Shown: positions 1 through 8,853, counted from the stretch's first letter. The stretch is 64,000 nt of DNA from Catellatospora sp. IY07-71 (GCF_018326265.1 NZ_AP023360.1:2533501-2597500), one strand, 5' to 3'. Translations and numbers: made by a program. Notes: generated by a model not told the origin, from the sequence alone.

Positions 1-40
1 TCCCATACCGTCCAGCCGCCGAACCATGCGGCCTGGGCCT

Positions 41-78
41 ACCGGGCCGTGCCAGGAGACCCCTGGTCACGGCCCGGT
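41..78 (+). terminator. Rho-independent-type terminator of the gene left of the window
   Basis: Arms at 41-56 and 62-78 (core GGGCCGTG / CACGGCCC) form a long GC-rich stem with one bulged base and a 5-nt loop. It is followed by a short T-containing stretch. It probably ends a gene whose coding part lies outside the window; in related actinomycetes ilvC often precedes serA, but that cannot be seen here. Confidence 0.7.
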
Positions 79-315
79 TTCTATGTTTTCGCGGCTTTCG
101 CCGCGACGACCCCGCCGCCGCTGCTCCCGGCCCCGGTTGACCGGTTAACGAGTCGGGCGGAAACGGACTGAGCAGCACGAACGTGAGTACCGTCACGGCG
201 CCGGTTCGGCGTGCGAAGCCCGGCCGAACCCGTAGCATCGCGTGGGTAGGGGCCCGAAGCGCAGTGCGGCGGTCCGGGCTTGTGAGGTCATCCAACTCTC
301 TCCGTGAGGCAAGCT
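79..315. other. Intergenic region upstream of serA
   Basis: No convincing gene lies here. The only functional signal I can place is the Shine-Dalgarno-like GAGG at 306-309 that selects the serA start. No riboswitch or T-box core was recognised. Confidence 0.4.
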
Positions 316-1917
316 GTGACTCCCGTCGTTCTCATCGCCGAAGAACTCGCTCCCGCCGCGCTCGACGTGCTCGCGCACGACTTCGACGTGCGCCACGTGG
401 ACGGCACGGACCGGGCGGCGCTGCTTGCCGCGCTGGCCGACGCCGACGCCGTGATCGTGCGGAGCGCCACCCAGATCGACGCGGAGGCCATCGCCGCCGC
501 GCCGCGCCTGAAGGTCGTCGCCCGTGCCGGCGTCGGGCTCGACAACGTCGAGGTGCCCGCCGCCACCGCCCGTGGCGTCATGGTCGTGAACGCGCCGACC
601 TCCAACATCGTCTCGGCCGCCGAGCAGGCCATCGCGCTGCTGCTCGCGGTCGCCCGCAACACCGCCTCGGCCTCCTCGGCGCTGAAGAACGGCGAGTGGA
701 AGCGCTCGAAGTACACCGGTGTCGAGCTGCAGGGCAAGACCGTCGGCGTGGTCGGCCTCGGCCGCATCGGTGTGCTGTTCGCGCAGCGCATCGCCGCCTT
801 CGGCACCCGCCTCATCGCGTACGACCCGTACGTGCAGCCGGCCCGCGCCGCGCAGCTCGGGGTCCGCCTGGTGGGCCTGGAGGAGCTGCTGCGGGAGAGC
901 GACTTCATCTCGATCCACCTGCCGAAGACCCCGGAGACCGTGGGCCTCATCGGCGCCAAGGAGCTCCAGCTGGTCAAGCCCGAGGTGCGGATCGTCAACG
1001 CCGCCCGCGGCGGGCTGATCGACGAGGAGGCGCTGGCCGACGCGCTGGCCGAGGGCCGGGTCGCCGGCGCCGGCATCGACGTGTACCTCAAGGAGCCGTG
1101 CACCACCTCGCCGCTGTTCCAGTTCGACAACGTGGTGGCCACCCCGCACCTGGGCGCCTCGACCCACGAGGCGCAGGACAAGGCCGGTCTCGCGGTCGCC
1201 AAGAGCGTCAAGCTGGCGCTGCAGGGCGAGTTCGTGCCCGACGCGGTGAACGTCCAGGCCGGCGGCGTGGTCGCCGAGGAGGTGCGGCCGCTGCTGCCGC
1301 TGGCGGAGAAGCTGGGCAAGGTCTTCACCGCCGTCGCCGGTGGCGTGGCCGCCGGGGTCACCGTCGAGGTGCGCGGCGAGATCGTCAACCAGCACGACGT
1401 GTCGGTGCTGAAGCTGGCCGCCAGCAAGGGCCTGTTCAGCCCGATCGTGGAGGAGCAGGTCACCTACGTCAACGCGCCGCTGATCGCGGCCGACCGCGGC
1501 GTCGAGATCGACCTGACCACCAACCCCGAGGTCAACGAGCACAAGAACCTGGTGACGGTACGCGGCGCGCTGCCCGACGGGCGCACCGTCTCGGTCGCCG
1601 GCGCGGTGGTCACCCACGGCCTGCGCGAGCAGCTGAAGCTCACCGAGCTGGACGGCTTCGACCTGGAGCTGGACGCCGAGGGCAACCTGCTGTTCTTCCG
1701 CTACCAGGACCGGCCCGGCGTGGTCGGCGCGGTCGGCACCGTGCTCGGCGCGGTCGGAGTGAACATCGCGGCGATGCAGGTGGCCCGGCGTGAGGCCGGC
1801 GGCGAGGCGCTGATGACGCTGACCGTCGACTCGCCGGTCCCGGCGGACCTGCTGCAGCGCGCCGCCGAGAACATCGGCGCGGGCTCGGTCAGCGCCGTCG
1901 ATCTCACCGATGAGTGA
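316..1917 (+). CDS. serA: D-3-phosphoglycerate dehydrogenase
   Basis: Oxidises 3-phosphoglycerate to 3-phosphohydroxypyruvate with NAD+, the first step of serine synthesis, in the cytoplasm. The protein has about 533 residues, the long actinobacterial form: a 2-hydroxyacid dehydrogenase core with the nucleotide-binding motif VGLGRIG near residue 147, the catalytic stretch NAARGGLID, the histidine in ATPHLGAST, then the intervening allosteric domain and a C-terminal ACT domain (FRYQDRPGVVGAVG) that in this family senses serine. GTG at 316 is chosen over GTG at 304 because it has GAGG at 306-309 at good spacing and because homologues begin just before VVLIAEEL. No operon partner; hairpins follow the stop. 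Confidence 0.96.
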   Translation: MTPVVLIAEELAPAALDVLAHDFDVRHVDGTDRAALLAALADADAVIVRSATQIDAEAIAAAPRLKVVARAGVGLDNVEVPAATARGVMVVNAPTSNIVSAAEQAIALLLAVARNTASASSALKNGEWKRSKYTGVELQGKTVGVVGLGRIGVLFAQRIAAFGTRLIAYDPYVQPARAAQLGVRLVGLEELLRESDFISIHLPKTPETVGLIGAKELQLVKPEVRIVNAARGGLIDEEALADALAEGRVAGAGIDVYLKEPCTTSPLFQFDNVVATPHLGASTHEAQDKAGLAVAKSVKLALQGEFVPDAVNVQAGGVVAEEVRPLLPLAEKLGKVFTAVAGGVAAGVTVEVRGEIVNQHDVSVLKLAASKGLFSPIVEEQVTYVNAPLIAADRGVEIDLTTNPEVNEHKNLVTVRGALPDGRTVSVAGAVVTHGLREQLKLTELDGFDLELDAEGNLLFFRYQDRPGVVGAVGTVLGAVGVNIAAMQVARREAGGEALMTLTVDSPVPADLLQRAAENIGAGSVSAVDLTDE

Positions 1918-1948
1918 GCGGACGCTTGCGTAGCGTGGTGTCTGCTGG

Positions 1949-1987
1949 GTAACCTGCTGGGGTGTCCACTGCGGACACGCCCGTTAC
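1949..1987 (+). other. Two-part hairpin just after serA
   Basis: GTAAC (1949) pairs with GTTAC (1983-1987) around an inner stem GGGGTGTCC / GGACACGCC with loop ACTGC. It lies 30 nt past the serA stop and has no T-tract. It may help end or protect the serA transcript; a regulatory role is not shown. Confidence 0.4.
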
Positions 1988-2053
1988 GCGGGGACGGACG
2001 GGTCTTCGGGTGACTCCACCCGTCACGCGTGCCGAGCAGCCAAGCTGGCAATG

Positions 2054-2092
2054 CCGGCCCGGTGAGCTGTTTGCCGCAGCTCACCGGGCCGG
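2054..2092. terminator. Strong hairpin terminator between serA and the membrane-protein operon
   Basis: Perfect 16-bp arms at 2054-2069 and 2077-2092 (CCGGCCCGGTGAGCTG and its complement) with a 7-nt loop, followed by TTGCTGTCTG. It is much stronger than chance pairing in this GC-rich DNA and separates serA from the next gene. Confidence 0.75.
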
Positions 2093-2134
2093 TTGCTGTC
2101 TGCGGGGCAGCACCGCTTGCGCTGCTGCTTCATC

Positions 2135-3011
2135 ATGATCGCCATGCGCCTCCCCTGGTTCTCCCTGCCGAAGCGGGTACGCGAGGCAGCCCGCAGCGTT
2201 GACCGCGAGGATCCGCATCCCGACCCGGCCGTACAGGAAGCAGCACAGGTCTGGGCGCGTCTGACCCGGCTCGGGTTCGCGGCCGCAGCCCTCACCTGCT
2301 ACGCCGCCGGTGTGTCCGGTGCCTTCTTCGAGGATCTGCCCCGGCTGATGTTGCTGATCCTGTTTGTCAGTCTCCTGTCAGCGTGCGGTGAGCTGTTCGC
2401 CAGGCAGTTGCGCGCGCAGGCCGTCGCGTTGGCACAGTGGCCCGCGATGGCGGGGCGCGACGAGTCGCCACCCACGCCGGTCCGAATGCGGTCGGCCAAC
2501 CCCTGGACCGTCCGGTCTGCCATCGGGCTGACGCTCTTTCCCCACGATGACCGCGGTCTACCTGCTGGAGCAGGGCGACTTCCTGCCCGACCCCGACGTG
2601 GGCGGGTTCTTCATGTCACTCGCCGCCATCATCGTGGTCCTCGGCGTGCTCCTCGACCTGTTCGCGTTGCTGTGGTTCCTTTCCTGCCTGCACGACGTTT
2701 GGCGCGGTCTGCGGCGTCGGACCCACGTGGAGATCGATCGCGACGGCGTCCGGCTGCCCATTCGCAACCTGTGGATTTCCTGGGACAACGTGGTCGAGGT
2801 GATTGCCGCGGGGGACGTGGTGGCACTGCGCCTGCGAGACCCCGGGCGGGTGTGGCCCGGCGAGTGGATGCCGATCTGGCGGCGCCTGGGCCGGCGGTAC
2901 GCCGACCCGCCAGACCGGGTGCAGGTGAGTGTCTGGGAGGTGCGCGGAGCGCTGTACCCGGCATACCGCGCGGCGCTCGCCTTCCACGCCGAGTCGGTGG
3001 CCGGATCATGA
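2135..3011 (+). pseudogene. First of three paralogous membrane proteins, interrupted by a +1 frameshift
   Basis: Residues read from ATG 2135 (or ATG 2144) match the N-terminal halves of the two following genes (PWFSLPK, HPDPAVQEA, QWPAMA). At the CCCC run 2540-2543 the homologous reading moves forward one base and continues to the TGA at 3009-3011, giving WISWDNVVEV and LYPAYRAALAFHAESVAG as in the next gene. Joined, the product would have about 291 residues: an N-terminal cytosolic stretch, about four membrane segments and a C-terminal beta-rich domain like bacterial PH-like domains. The stop overlaps the next start as ATGA, which suggests ribosomes normally reach it. Either the gene is broken, or the sequence has an indel, or TTT-CCC-C promotes +1 slippage. 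Function unknown. Confidence 0.65.
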
Positions 3012-3928
3012 TCACCAATTGGCTCACCTGGTTCTCCCTGCCGAAGCAGACGCGCGCGGCAGCCCGCGCCGCCGGTGCGCGAGCGCCGCATCCTGATCCG
3101 GCCGTGCAGGAGGCGATTCAGGTCCGAGCCCGCCTGTACGGCGCGGCCGTCCTGCTTGTGGGCCTGGCCGCGTACGTGGTCGGCATGCCCAGCCTCTTCA
3201 CCGACGACCTTCCGGAGATCGCGTCCTCCGTTGGATTCGTAGTCCTTTTCGTCACCAGCTCCGAGTTGCGAACCCTCCGCACCGCGGCCTGGACGGCGGC
3301 GGTGGTGCAGTGGCCCGCGATGGCGGCCCGCGCGGCAGGGCCGCCGGAACGGGTCCGACTGCGGCCGGCCCAGCCGTGGGACATCGGATCCGTGCTGGGC
3401 CTCACCTTCCTGCCGGTGGGCGTCCTGGCTGCCGTGCACGACCCGGACGGCTTGCCGCACGTCGTCAGCGATCCGAGTCGCTTGGGCGGCTGGCTCGCGT
3501 GGTCGTTCTCGGCCGTGTGGCTCCTCGTCGTGGCTGTCGCCGGACTGGCGACACTGGTGTGGTTCCTGATCGGCCTGCGCGATGTGTGGCGGAGCCTGCG
3601 CCGGGTCGCTTGTCTCGAGGTCGGTCGCGACGGTGTCCGCCTGCCGCTCCGCAACCTCCGGGTGTCCTGGGCCGACGTCGCAGAGGTGACCGCAGGTCCG
3701 GAGGAGGACCCGGCCGCCTTCGGGCTGCGCCTGTGTGATCCCCCTCAGGCGCGGCGTGGCGAGCGGTTGCCGCTGTGGCGCCGCCTGACCGGGAGCCATC
3801 CCGACCCGCCGGAGTTGTTGCTGATCCGGATGTCCGAGGCGCGCGGGGACCTGTTCCCGGCGTACCGGGCGGCGCTCGCCTTCCACGCCGAGTCCGTGGC
3901 CGGCCCGGCCAAGGCGGCCACGGCATGA
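3008..3928 (+). CDS. Paralogous membrane protein with C-terminal PH-like domain (second of three)
   Basis: 306 residues, no function recognised. Order of parts: amphipathic N-terminus with FSLPK and HPDPAVQEA; two hydrophobic segments (about 35-55 and 65-80); the QWPAMAARAAGPP linker; a third segment around GSVLGLTFLPVGVLAAV; a long fourth segment ending VWFLIGLRDVW; then a cytosolic domain starting CLEVGRDGVRLPLRNLRVSWADVAEV that resembles a bacterial PH-like fold, ending in FPAYRAALAFHAESV. ATG 3008 overlaps the TGA of the previous copy (ATGA), and its own TGA overlaps the next ATG in the same way, so all three are translationally coupled. Identity among copies is moderate, so the duplication is not recent. 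Confidence 0.75.
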   Translation: MITNWLTWFSLPKQTRAAARAAGARAPHPDPAVQEAIQVRARLYGAAVLLVGLAAYVVGMPSLFTDDLPEIASSVGFVVLFVTSSELRTLRTAAWTAAVVQWPAMAARAAGPPERVRLRPAQPWDIGSVLGLTFLPVGVLAAVHDPDGLPHVVSDPSRLGGWLAWSFSAVWLLVVAVAGLATLVWFLIGLRDVWRSLRRVACLEVGRDGVRLPLRNLRVSWADVAEVTAGPEEDPAAFGLRLCDPPQARRGERLPLWRRLTGSHPDPPELLLIRMSEARGDLFPAYRAALAFHAESVAGPAKAATA

Positions 3929-4860
3929 ACAACGTGCGACCGCCGTGGATCTCGCTGCCGAAGGCCGTGCGGGTCGCGGCCCGTGCCGCACGTGCCGATC
4001 GGCCGCATGCCGACCCGGCCGTCCAGGAGGCGCTGCAGGTCCGGGCGCGTCTCTACCGGGCGGCCGCCGCGACCGCCGGCCTGGGTTTCTACTCGCTCCT
4101 TGCGCTGCGGCTCTTCCAGGCGCCGCTGCGGCCGGAGCTGTTCGTGCCGTACGCCGCGCTGTTCTGGGCCGACAGCAAGCTCGGTGAGGTGTACCGCCGG
4201 GTCAGAACGCAGGCCGTTGCGCAGTGGCCCGGCCTAGCCGCGCGTGCCGCCGGACCACCCTCGCCGGTCCGGTTGCGCCCGCCCGCCCTGTGGTACTCGG
4301 GGACGATCGTGGGCGTCGGCGCCTTTCCCGTGCTGCTGACTGCATTGATGCACCAGCCGGACTGGTTCTACTCGGACGACGTGACCTTCGGCGACCTGGG
4401 CGACGGCCTGAAGTCGGTGTTCTCACTGCTCTTCAGCGGCTTCATGTGGGTCTTGGTCGCGGCGTCGCTGGTCTGGTTCGTGTTCACGGCCGGGTCTGTC
4501 CGGCGGCGGCTGCGGCACCGGACCTGCCTGGAGGTCGATCACACGGGCGTTCGGCTACCCGCCCGCCGCCTGCGACTGTCCTGGGCCGACATCGCCGAGA
4601 TCGCGATCTGGCCCAGGGTCAAGCCGCAGGGGATGGCGCTGCGGCTGCATGACCCCACCTCGGCGGTGCGGGGGAGCGGAATCGGCCGGCTGTGGCGGCG
4701 GCTTCGCCCGTCGAGGCCGCCCGCTCGGCCGTCCCCGTGGGTCGTGATCGACGTGTCGGACGTCCGCGGCGAGCTATACCCGGCATACCGCGCCGCGCTG
4801 GCCTTTCACCACGCCGCCGTCGGCGCGGCCGAAGACCGGGCTGCGGAGACGGCCCGGTAG
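3925..4860 (+). CDS. Paralogous membrane protein with C-terminal PH-like domain (third of three)
   Basis: 311 residues, same layout as its two upstream neighbours: WISLPK and DPAVQEALQVRARLY at the N-terminus, four predicted membrane segments (the last in FSLLFSGFMWVLVAASLVWFVF), then CLEVDHTGVRLPARRLRLSWADIAEI and LYPAYRAALAF at the C-terminus. Starts inside the previous stop (ATGA at 3925-3928). It is the most divergent copy and has a longer basic linker (GIGRLWRRLRPSRPP) before its last strand. The C-terminal domain is likely cytoplasmic; the role may be envelope-linked, but this is inference only. Confidence 0.75.
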   Translation: MNNVRPPWISLPKAVRVAARAARADRPHADPAVQEALQVRARLYRAAAATAGLGFYSLLALRLFQAPLRPELFVPYAALFWADSKLGEVYRRVRTQAVAQWPGLAARAAGPPSPVRLRPPALWYSGTIVGVGAFPVLLTALMHQPDWFYSDDVTFGDLGDGLKSVFSLLFSGFMWVLVAASLVWFVFTAGSVRRRLRHRTCLEVDHTGVRLPARRLRLSWADIAEIAIWPRVKPQGMALRLHDPTSAVRGSGIGRLWRRLRPSRPPARPSPWVVIDVSDVRGELYPAYRAALAFHHAAVGAAEDRAAETAR

Positions 4861-4911
4861 GGGCGAAGCCTGAGCCCGGCCGCGAGAGGTCGGCCAGGTC
4901 CAGGAGAGCTG

Positions 4912-5769
4912 TCAGCGTTTCGCGGCGGTGGTCCCGGCGTCGAGGAATTCGCCCACCGGGCCGACGACGAGCGGATCGCCGAGGATGCGGCGGTGTCCCA
5001 GCCCGCTGGTGATCTCCAGCCGCGATCCCGGGTATGCCGCGTGCAGGCGCTGCGCGTGGTCGACGGACACCACGTCGTCGTCGGTGTCGTGCACGATCAG
5101 CAGCGGCACCTGGAGCGCCTCGGGCTCGAAGGTGCTGGAAAACCGCTCCCACAGGTCCGGGACGCCGATGTCGCGGACCGACCGGACACGCAGGTAGGCG
5201 GCGAGCGACGGCCGCAGCCGCAGTTGCCGGGTGAACTCGGTGACCAGGTGGTCGAACTCGGCTGGGCCGCTCACGGCGACGAGGCGCTCGGCCCGCACCC
5301 CCACGCGCAGGGCGTGGAAGGCGCAGGGCACCCCGAACGAGTGCGCGACGATCGCGGCGAACGTGCCGTGCCGCTCCTGCAGCATCCGGATGATCCGCTC
5401 GTACTGCAGCAGGTTCGTCGATTGGCCGCCGGAGTCGCCGTGGCCCGGCGCGTCGAAGGCGATCGGGCTGTAGCCGCGGTCGAGCAGGTCGGTGACCAGC
5501 CCGGCGAAGCGGGAGCCTCGCGAACTCCAGCCGTGCACCAGCAGCACCGGCCGCGCGCCGTCACCCCAGGCGTAGGCGGCGACCGGGACGCCGTCAAGGT
5601 TCAGCTGCGAGCGCACGGCGGCCGCGTGCACGGCCTGCTCGCGGGGATGCACGGGAGCCCGGCCGGTGGGGCGGAAGAAGAGCGTGTAGGCCAGGCGGCG
5701 GCCCAGGGGCGGGGCGAGCAGAGCCGTGGCGTTGACGAGGCGTCCGGTGAGGAGGATCGCTGCCTTCAT
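4912..5769 (-). CDS. Alpha/beta hydrolase
   Basis: 285 residues. The N-terminus (about 1-30) is hydrophobic and may attach it to the membrane. The hydrolase fold is clear: oxyanion-hole motif LLVHGWSSRG, FDAPGHGDSGG, nucleophile elbow VAHSFG (Ser; the first Gly of GxSxG is Ala), acid candidate in VHDTDDDVVS and the catalytic His in GLGHRR. Substrate unknown; related proteins are annotated as esterases or lipases. The ATG at 5769 has no ribosome-binding site but has a TAGCCT box 6 nt upstream, so it is probably leaderless. A TetR-like operator overlaps where the -35 would lie. Divergent from the acetyltransferase that follows. Confidence 0.85.
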   Translation of the reverse strand: MKAAILLTGRLVNATALLAPPLGRRLAYTLFFRPTGRAPVHPREQAVHAAAVRSQLNLDGVPVAAYAWGDGARPVLLVHGWSSRGSRFAGLVTDLLDRGYSPIAFDAPGHGDSGGQSTNLLQYERIIRMLQERHGTFAAIVAHSFGVPCAFHALRVGVRAERLVAVSGPAEFDHLVTEFTRQLRLRPSLAAYLRVRSVRDIGVPDLWERFSSTFEPEALQVPLLIVHDTDDDVVSVDHAQRLHAAYPGSRLEITSGLGHRRILGDPLVVGPVGEFLDAGTTAAKR

Positions 5770-5775
5770 GCCCGG

Positions 5776-5781
5776 AGGCTA
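5776..5781 (-). promoter_or_regulatory. -10 box of leaderless promoter for the alpha/beta hydrolase
   Basis: TAGCCT on the minus strand ends 6 nt before the ATG, so transcription should begin at or next to the start codon. No SD is present. Confidence 0.55.
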
Positions 5782-5793
5782 GCAACAAATAAG

Positions 5794-5808
5794 AACGACC
5801 GGTCGGTT
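5794..5808. promoter_or_regulatory. TetR-type operator palindrome
   Basis: GACCGGTC at 5797-5804 is flanked by AAC on the left and GGTT on the right, close to the AACCGACCGGTCGGTT type bound by many TetR repressors. It covers the -35 position of the hydrolase promoter. No TetR gene is in the window. Confidence 0.5.
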
Positions 5809-5868
5809 AGTTAGGTCACAGAGGTGATGATCCGGCCGCGTGCGGCCGGTTCGTGGCAGCATTCCGGC

Positions 5869-6417
5869 ATGAGTGAATCGCCCCAGACGGAGATCGTCAT
5901 CGCGCCGGTCGGTTTCGAGCACCTGCGCCAGGTCCTGGACCTCGGCTACCGGGTCTTCGACACGACCGTCAAGCCGTACACCTCATGGTCCCTGACGGCC
6001 GTGGCGGAGCATCTGGACAGCGGGGACAGCGCCTGCTGGGTGGCGCTGGACGGGACGGCGGTGGTCGGCTTCGTGCTGGGCTCGCAGACGTTCGAGCTGC
6101 GCGACGACTGGGGCTATCTGGAGTGGATCGCGGTGGACCCGGCCTACCAGGGCCGGGGCATCGCGGGCAGGCTGGTCAACGCGTGCTGCGAGGCCCTGTT
6201 CGCGGGCGGGGCCAGCCGGGTCGTGACCGACGTCGAGGCGACGAACAACGCGTCGGCCACGCTGATGTCGCGCAACGGCTTCGCCCCGGCGGTGACGGTG
6301 ACCCTGTTCGTCCGCAGCAGTCAGCCCGACGCCGACCCCGGCCGGGCCGTGCGCGGCGTCTCCAAGCGCCCCCTCATCCGCAGCGGCCGCCTCCTCGGCG
6401 ACCACCGCAACCCGTGA
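5869..6417 (+). CDS. GNAT-family N-acetyltransferase
   Basis: About 182 residues from ATG 5869; an upstream GTG at 5824 in the same frame has its SD-like GAGG overlapping it and is less likely. The acetyl-CoA loop is DPAYQGRGIAGRLV (Q-x-x-G-x-G), preceded by LEWIAV, and followed by VEATNNASATLMSRNGF, the typical helix-strand end of the fold. A basic tail (KRPLIRSGRLLGDHR) extends past the domain. Substrate unknown. It stands alone between the hydrolase and leuB. Confidence 0.85.
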   Translation: MSESPQTEIVIAPVGFEHLRQVLDLGYRVFDTTVKPYTSWSLTAVAEHLDSGDSACWVALDGTAVVGFVLGSQTFELRDDWGYLEWIAVDPAYQGRGIAGRLVNACCEALFAGGASRVVTDVEATNNASATLMSRNGFAPAVTVTLFVRSSQPDADPGRAVRGVSKRPLIRSGRLLGDHRNP

Positions 6418-6594
6418 CGCCCCGCTCGGTGATCACGGTCGCAGGGTCGGGACACGCCGCCGAACACGTCCCCAAGTTCATGATCGACCCGGTTGGCGGG
6501 TCCCGGCATGTGGAACGGGTGTACCGTTGGGTGGGAGCGGGGCTTAACGTTCGGTAGAACAGTGGACATGGGTGTTGCTGAGGAGCGGGCTGGT

Positions 6595-7617
6595 ATGCGC
6601 ATCGCGGTCGTGGCGGGGGACGGGATCGGCACCGAGGTGGTGGCCGAGGGCCTCAAGGTGCTCGACGCGGTGCTGCCGGGCGTGGAGACCACGGCCTACG
6701 ACCTCGGCGCGGCGCGTTACCACCGCACGGGTGAGGTGTTCCCCGACTCGGTGCGTGACGAGCTCGCGCAGCACGACGCGATCCTGCTGGGTGCGGTCGG
6801 CGACCCGAGCGTGCCGCCGGGTGTGCTGGAGCGCGGGCTGCTGCTGAAGCTGCGCTTCGACTTCGACCAGTACGTCAACCTGCGCCCGTCGCGGCTGTGG
6901 CCGGGCACGACCGGCCCGCTGGGCGGGGTGAAGCCGGGCGAGATCGACTTCGTGGTGGTGCGCGAGGGCACCGAGGGCCTGTATACGGGCGCCGGCGGCG
7001 GCCTGCACCGGGGCACCCCGGCGGAGATCGCCACCGAGGAGAGCCTGAACACCCGGCACGGCGTGGAGCGGGTCATCCGCGACGCGTTCGAGCGGGCCGG
7101 CAAGCGCGCCCGCCGTAAGGTCACCATGGTGCACAAGACCAACGTGCTGACCCACGCGGGCGGTCTCTGGGCGCGGACCTTCGCCGAGGTGGCCAAGGAG
7201 TTCCCCGACATCGCCACCGAATACCAGCACGTCGACGCGGCGGCCATGTTCATGGTGACCAACCCGCAGCGCTACGACGTGATCGTCACCGACAACCTGT
7301 TCGGCGACATCCTGACCGACATCGCGGCCGCCGTCACGGGTGGCATCGGCCTGGCCGCGAGCGGCTGCATCAACCCGACCCGGGCGTTCCCGTCGATGTT
7401 CGAGCCGGTGCACGGCTCCGCGCCGGACATCGCGGGCCAGGGCAAGGCCGACCCGGTCGCGGCGATCCTGTCGGTGGCGCTGTGCCTGGAGCACCTGGGC
7501 CACACCGACGAGGCTCGCAAGATCGAGGAGGCCGTCGCCACCGAGCTCTCCGGGCGCACCGGCGAGCCCATTCGCACCGCCGAGGTCGGCGACCGGGTAT
7601 CCGTACTCGTAGCATGA
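6595..7617 (+). CDS. leuB: 3-isopropylmalate dehydrogenase
   Basis: Oxidative decarboxylation of 3-isopropylmalate to 2-oxoisocaproate with NAD+, the third leucine-specific step. About 340 residues. Starts at [16 protein letters not shown]; substrate and metal site motifs are [12 protein letters not shown], the Lys-Thr of MVHKTNVL, and [14 protein letters not shown]; the C-terminal nucleotide site is [15 protein letters not shown] 6595 is chosen because GAGGAG sits at 6580-6585; an in-frame ATG at 6568 has none. Followed closely by ilvE, with leuCD 30 kb away. Confidence 0.96.
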   Translation: MRIAVVAGDGIGTEVVAEGLKVLDAVLPGVETTAYDLGAARYHRTGEVFPDSVRDELAQHDAILLGAVGDPSVPPGVLERGLLLKLRFDFDQYVNLRPSRLWPGTTGPLGGVKPGEIDFVVVREGTEGLYTGAGGGLHRGTPAEIATEESLNTRHGVERVIRDAFERAGKRARRKVTMVHKTNVLTHAGGLWARTFAEVAKEFPDIATEYQHVDAAAMFMVTNPQRYDVIVTDNLFGDILTDIAAAVTGGIGLAASGCINPTRAFPSMFEPVHGSAPDIAGQGKADPVAAILSVALCLEHLGHTDEARKIEEAVATELSGRTGEPIRTAEVGDRVSVLVA

Positions 7618-7619
7618 CC

Positions 7620-7652
7620 CCGCACGAACCCCGGTCCGTGCGGTGACCGGGG
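7620..7652 (+). other. Mutually exclusive hairpins between leuB and ilvE
   Basis: CCGCACG (7620-7626) can pair with CGTGCGG (7637-7643), and CCCCGGTC (7629-7636) can pair with GACCGGGG (7645-7652). The segments interleave, so only one stem can form at a time. There is no T-tract. It may be a leuB terminator or a switch-like leader for ilvE. Confidence 0.4.
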
Positions 7653-7753
7653 CGGGTGCGTACAAACTGCCTTAGGTCATCGGCCGGGCTGGGGATGAAC
7701 GACCGTTAGAGGTAAGTTTTCCCCAGATCCCCGACTGATGGAGGGCAGCGCGC

Positions 7754-8848
7754 ATGAGTGGCGGTGGCACGATCGACTTCGAGATCCGTCCGAGTTCGCA
7801 GCCGGTATCGGCCACGGAGCGCGAGGCGCTGCTGGCCAACCCCGGCTTCGGGCGGGTCTTCACCGATCACATGGTGACCATCCGGTACGCCGAGGGCAAG
7901 GGCTGGTACGACGCGCGCGTCGAGGCGCGGGCGCCGATCCCGATGGACCCGGCGACCGCCGTACTGCACTACGCCCAGGAGATCTTCGAGGGCCTGAAGG
8001 CGTACCACCGCGCCGACGGCTCCGTCGGTCTGTTCCGGCCCGACGCGAACGCCCGCCGCTTCGCGCAGTCGGCACAGCGCATGGCCATGGCGCCGCTGCC
8101 CGAGGACCTGTTCGTCGGCTCCGTCCGGGAGCTGGTGAACATCGACCGCGCCTGGATCCCGACCAGCACCGAGGGCAGCCTCTACCTGCGCCCGTTCCAG
8201 TACGCCAGCGAGGTCTTCCTCGGCGTGCGCCCCGCGCGGGAGTACCTGTACTGCGTGATCGCGTCGCCGGTCGGGCCGTACTTCGCGGGCGGGCTCAAGC
8301 CGGTCAGCATCTGGATCTCCGACGAGTACACCCGCGCGGCGCCCGGCGGCACCGGCGCGGCCAAGTGCGGCGGCAACTACGCCGCCTCGCTGCTCGCCCA
8401 GTCCCAGGCCGCCGACAACGGCTGCGACCAGGTCATCTTCCTGGACGCCGCCGAGCGCAAATACGTGGACGAGCTGGGCGGCATGAACGTGTTCTTCGTG
8501 CGCGCCGACGGTTCGATGTTCACGCCCGAGCTCAACGGCTCGATCCTGCCGGGCATCACCCGGGACTCCGTCATGACGCTCGCCCGCGAGCAGGGCCGCC
8601 ACGTCGAGGAGCGCCCGGTCAGCATCGACGAGTGGCGTGACGGCGCGCGCAGCGGCGAGATCGTGGAGACCTTCGCCTGCGGCACCGCCGCCGTGCTCAC
8701 CCCGATCGGCACCGTGCGCGGCGTCGAAGGCGAGTTCAAACTCGGCGACGGCGGCACCGGCCCCGTCACCGCCGCCCTCCGCGAGACCCTCGTCGGCATC
8801 CAGTTCGGCCGCGTCCCCGACCCCCACAACTGGACCACCACCCTCTAA
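7754..8848 (+). CDS. ilvE: Branched-chain amino acid aminotransferase
   Basis: Class IV PLP aminotransferase, 364 residues, last step of Ile, Leu and Val synthesis and first of their breakdown. The PLP lysine is in GAAKCGGNYAAS; other family landmarks are QEIFEGLKAYH near the N-terminus, YLRPFQYASE, LNGSILPGITRDS and CGTAAVLTPIG. ATG 7754 has GGAGGG at 7740-7745. It forms a pathway pair with leuB upstream. A palindromic repeat begins 5 nt after the stop. Confidence 0.96.
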   Translation: MSGGGTIDFEIRPSSQPVSATEREALLANPGFGRVFTDHMVTIRYAEGKGWYDARVEARAPIPMDPATAVLHYAQEIFEGLKAYHRADGSVGLFRPDANARRFAQSAQRMAMAPLPEDLFVGSVRELVNIDRAWIPTSTEGSLYLRPFQYASEVFLGVRPAREYLYCVIASPVGPYFAGGLKPVSIWISDEYTRAAPGGTGAAKCGGNYAASLLAQSQAADNGCDQVIFLDAAERKYVDELGGMNVFFVRADGSMFTPELNGSILPGITRDSVMTLAREQGRHVEERPVSIDEWRDGARSGEIVETFACGTAAVLTPIGTVRGVEGEFKLGDGGTGPVTAALRETLVGIQFGRVPDPHNWTTTL

Positions 8849-8853
8849 AGCCC

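Noticed and set aside
2093-3928. One continuous 611-codon frame spanning the first two paralogous genes
   Set aside because: The middle third reads as an Arg/Pro-rich shadow of the real second half of gene one, which lies in another frame with clear homology to its neighbours.
7620-7652. H-type pseudoknot reading of the leuB-ilvE hairpins
   Set aside because: The loop that would have to cross the 7-bp stem is a single nucleotide, too short; alternative hairpins are more likely.
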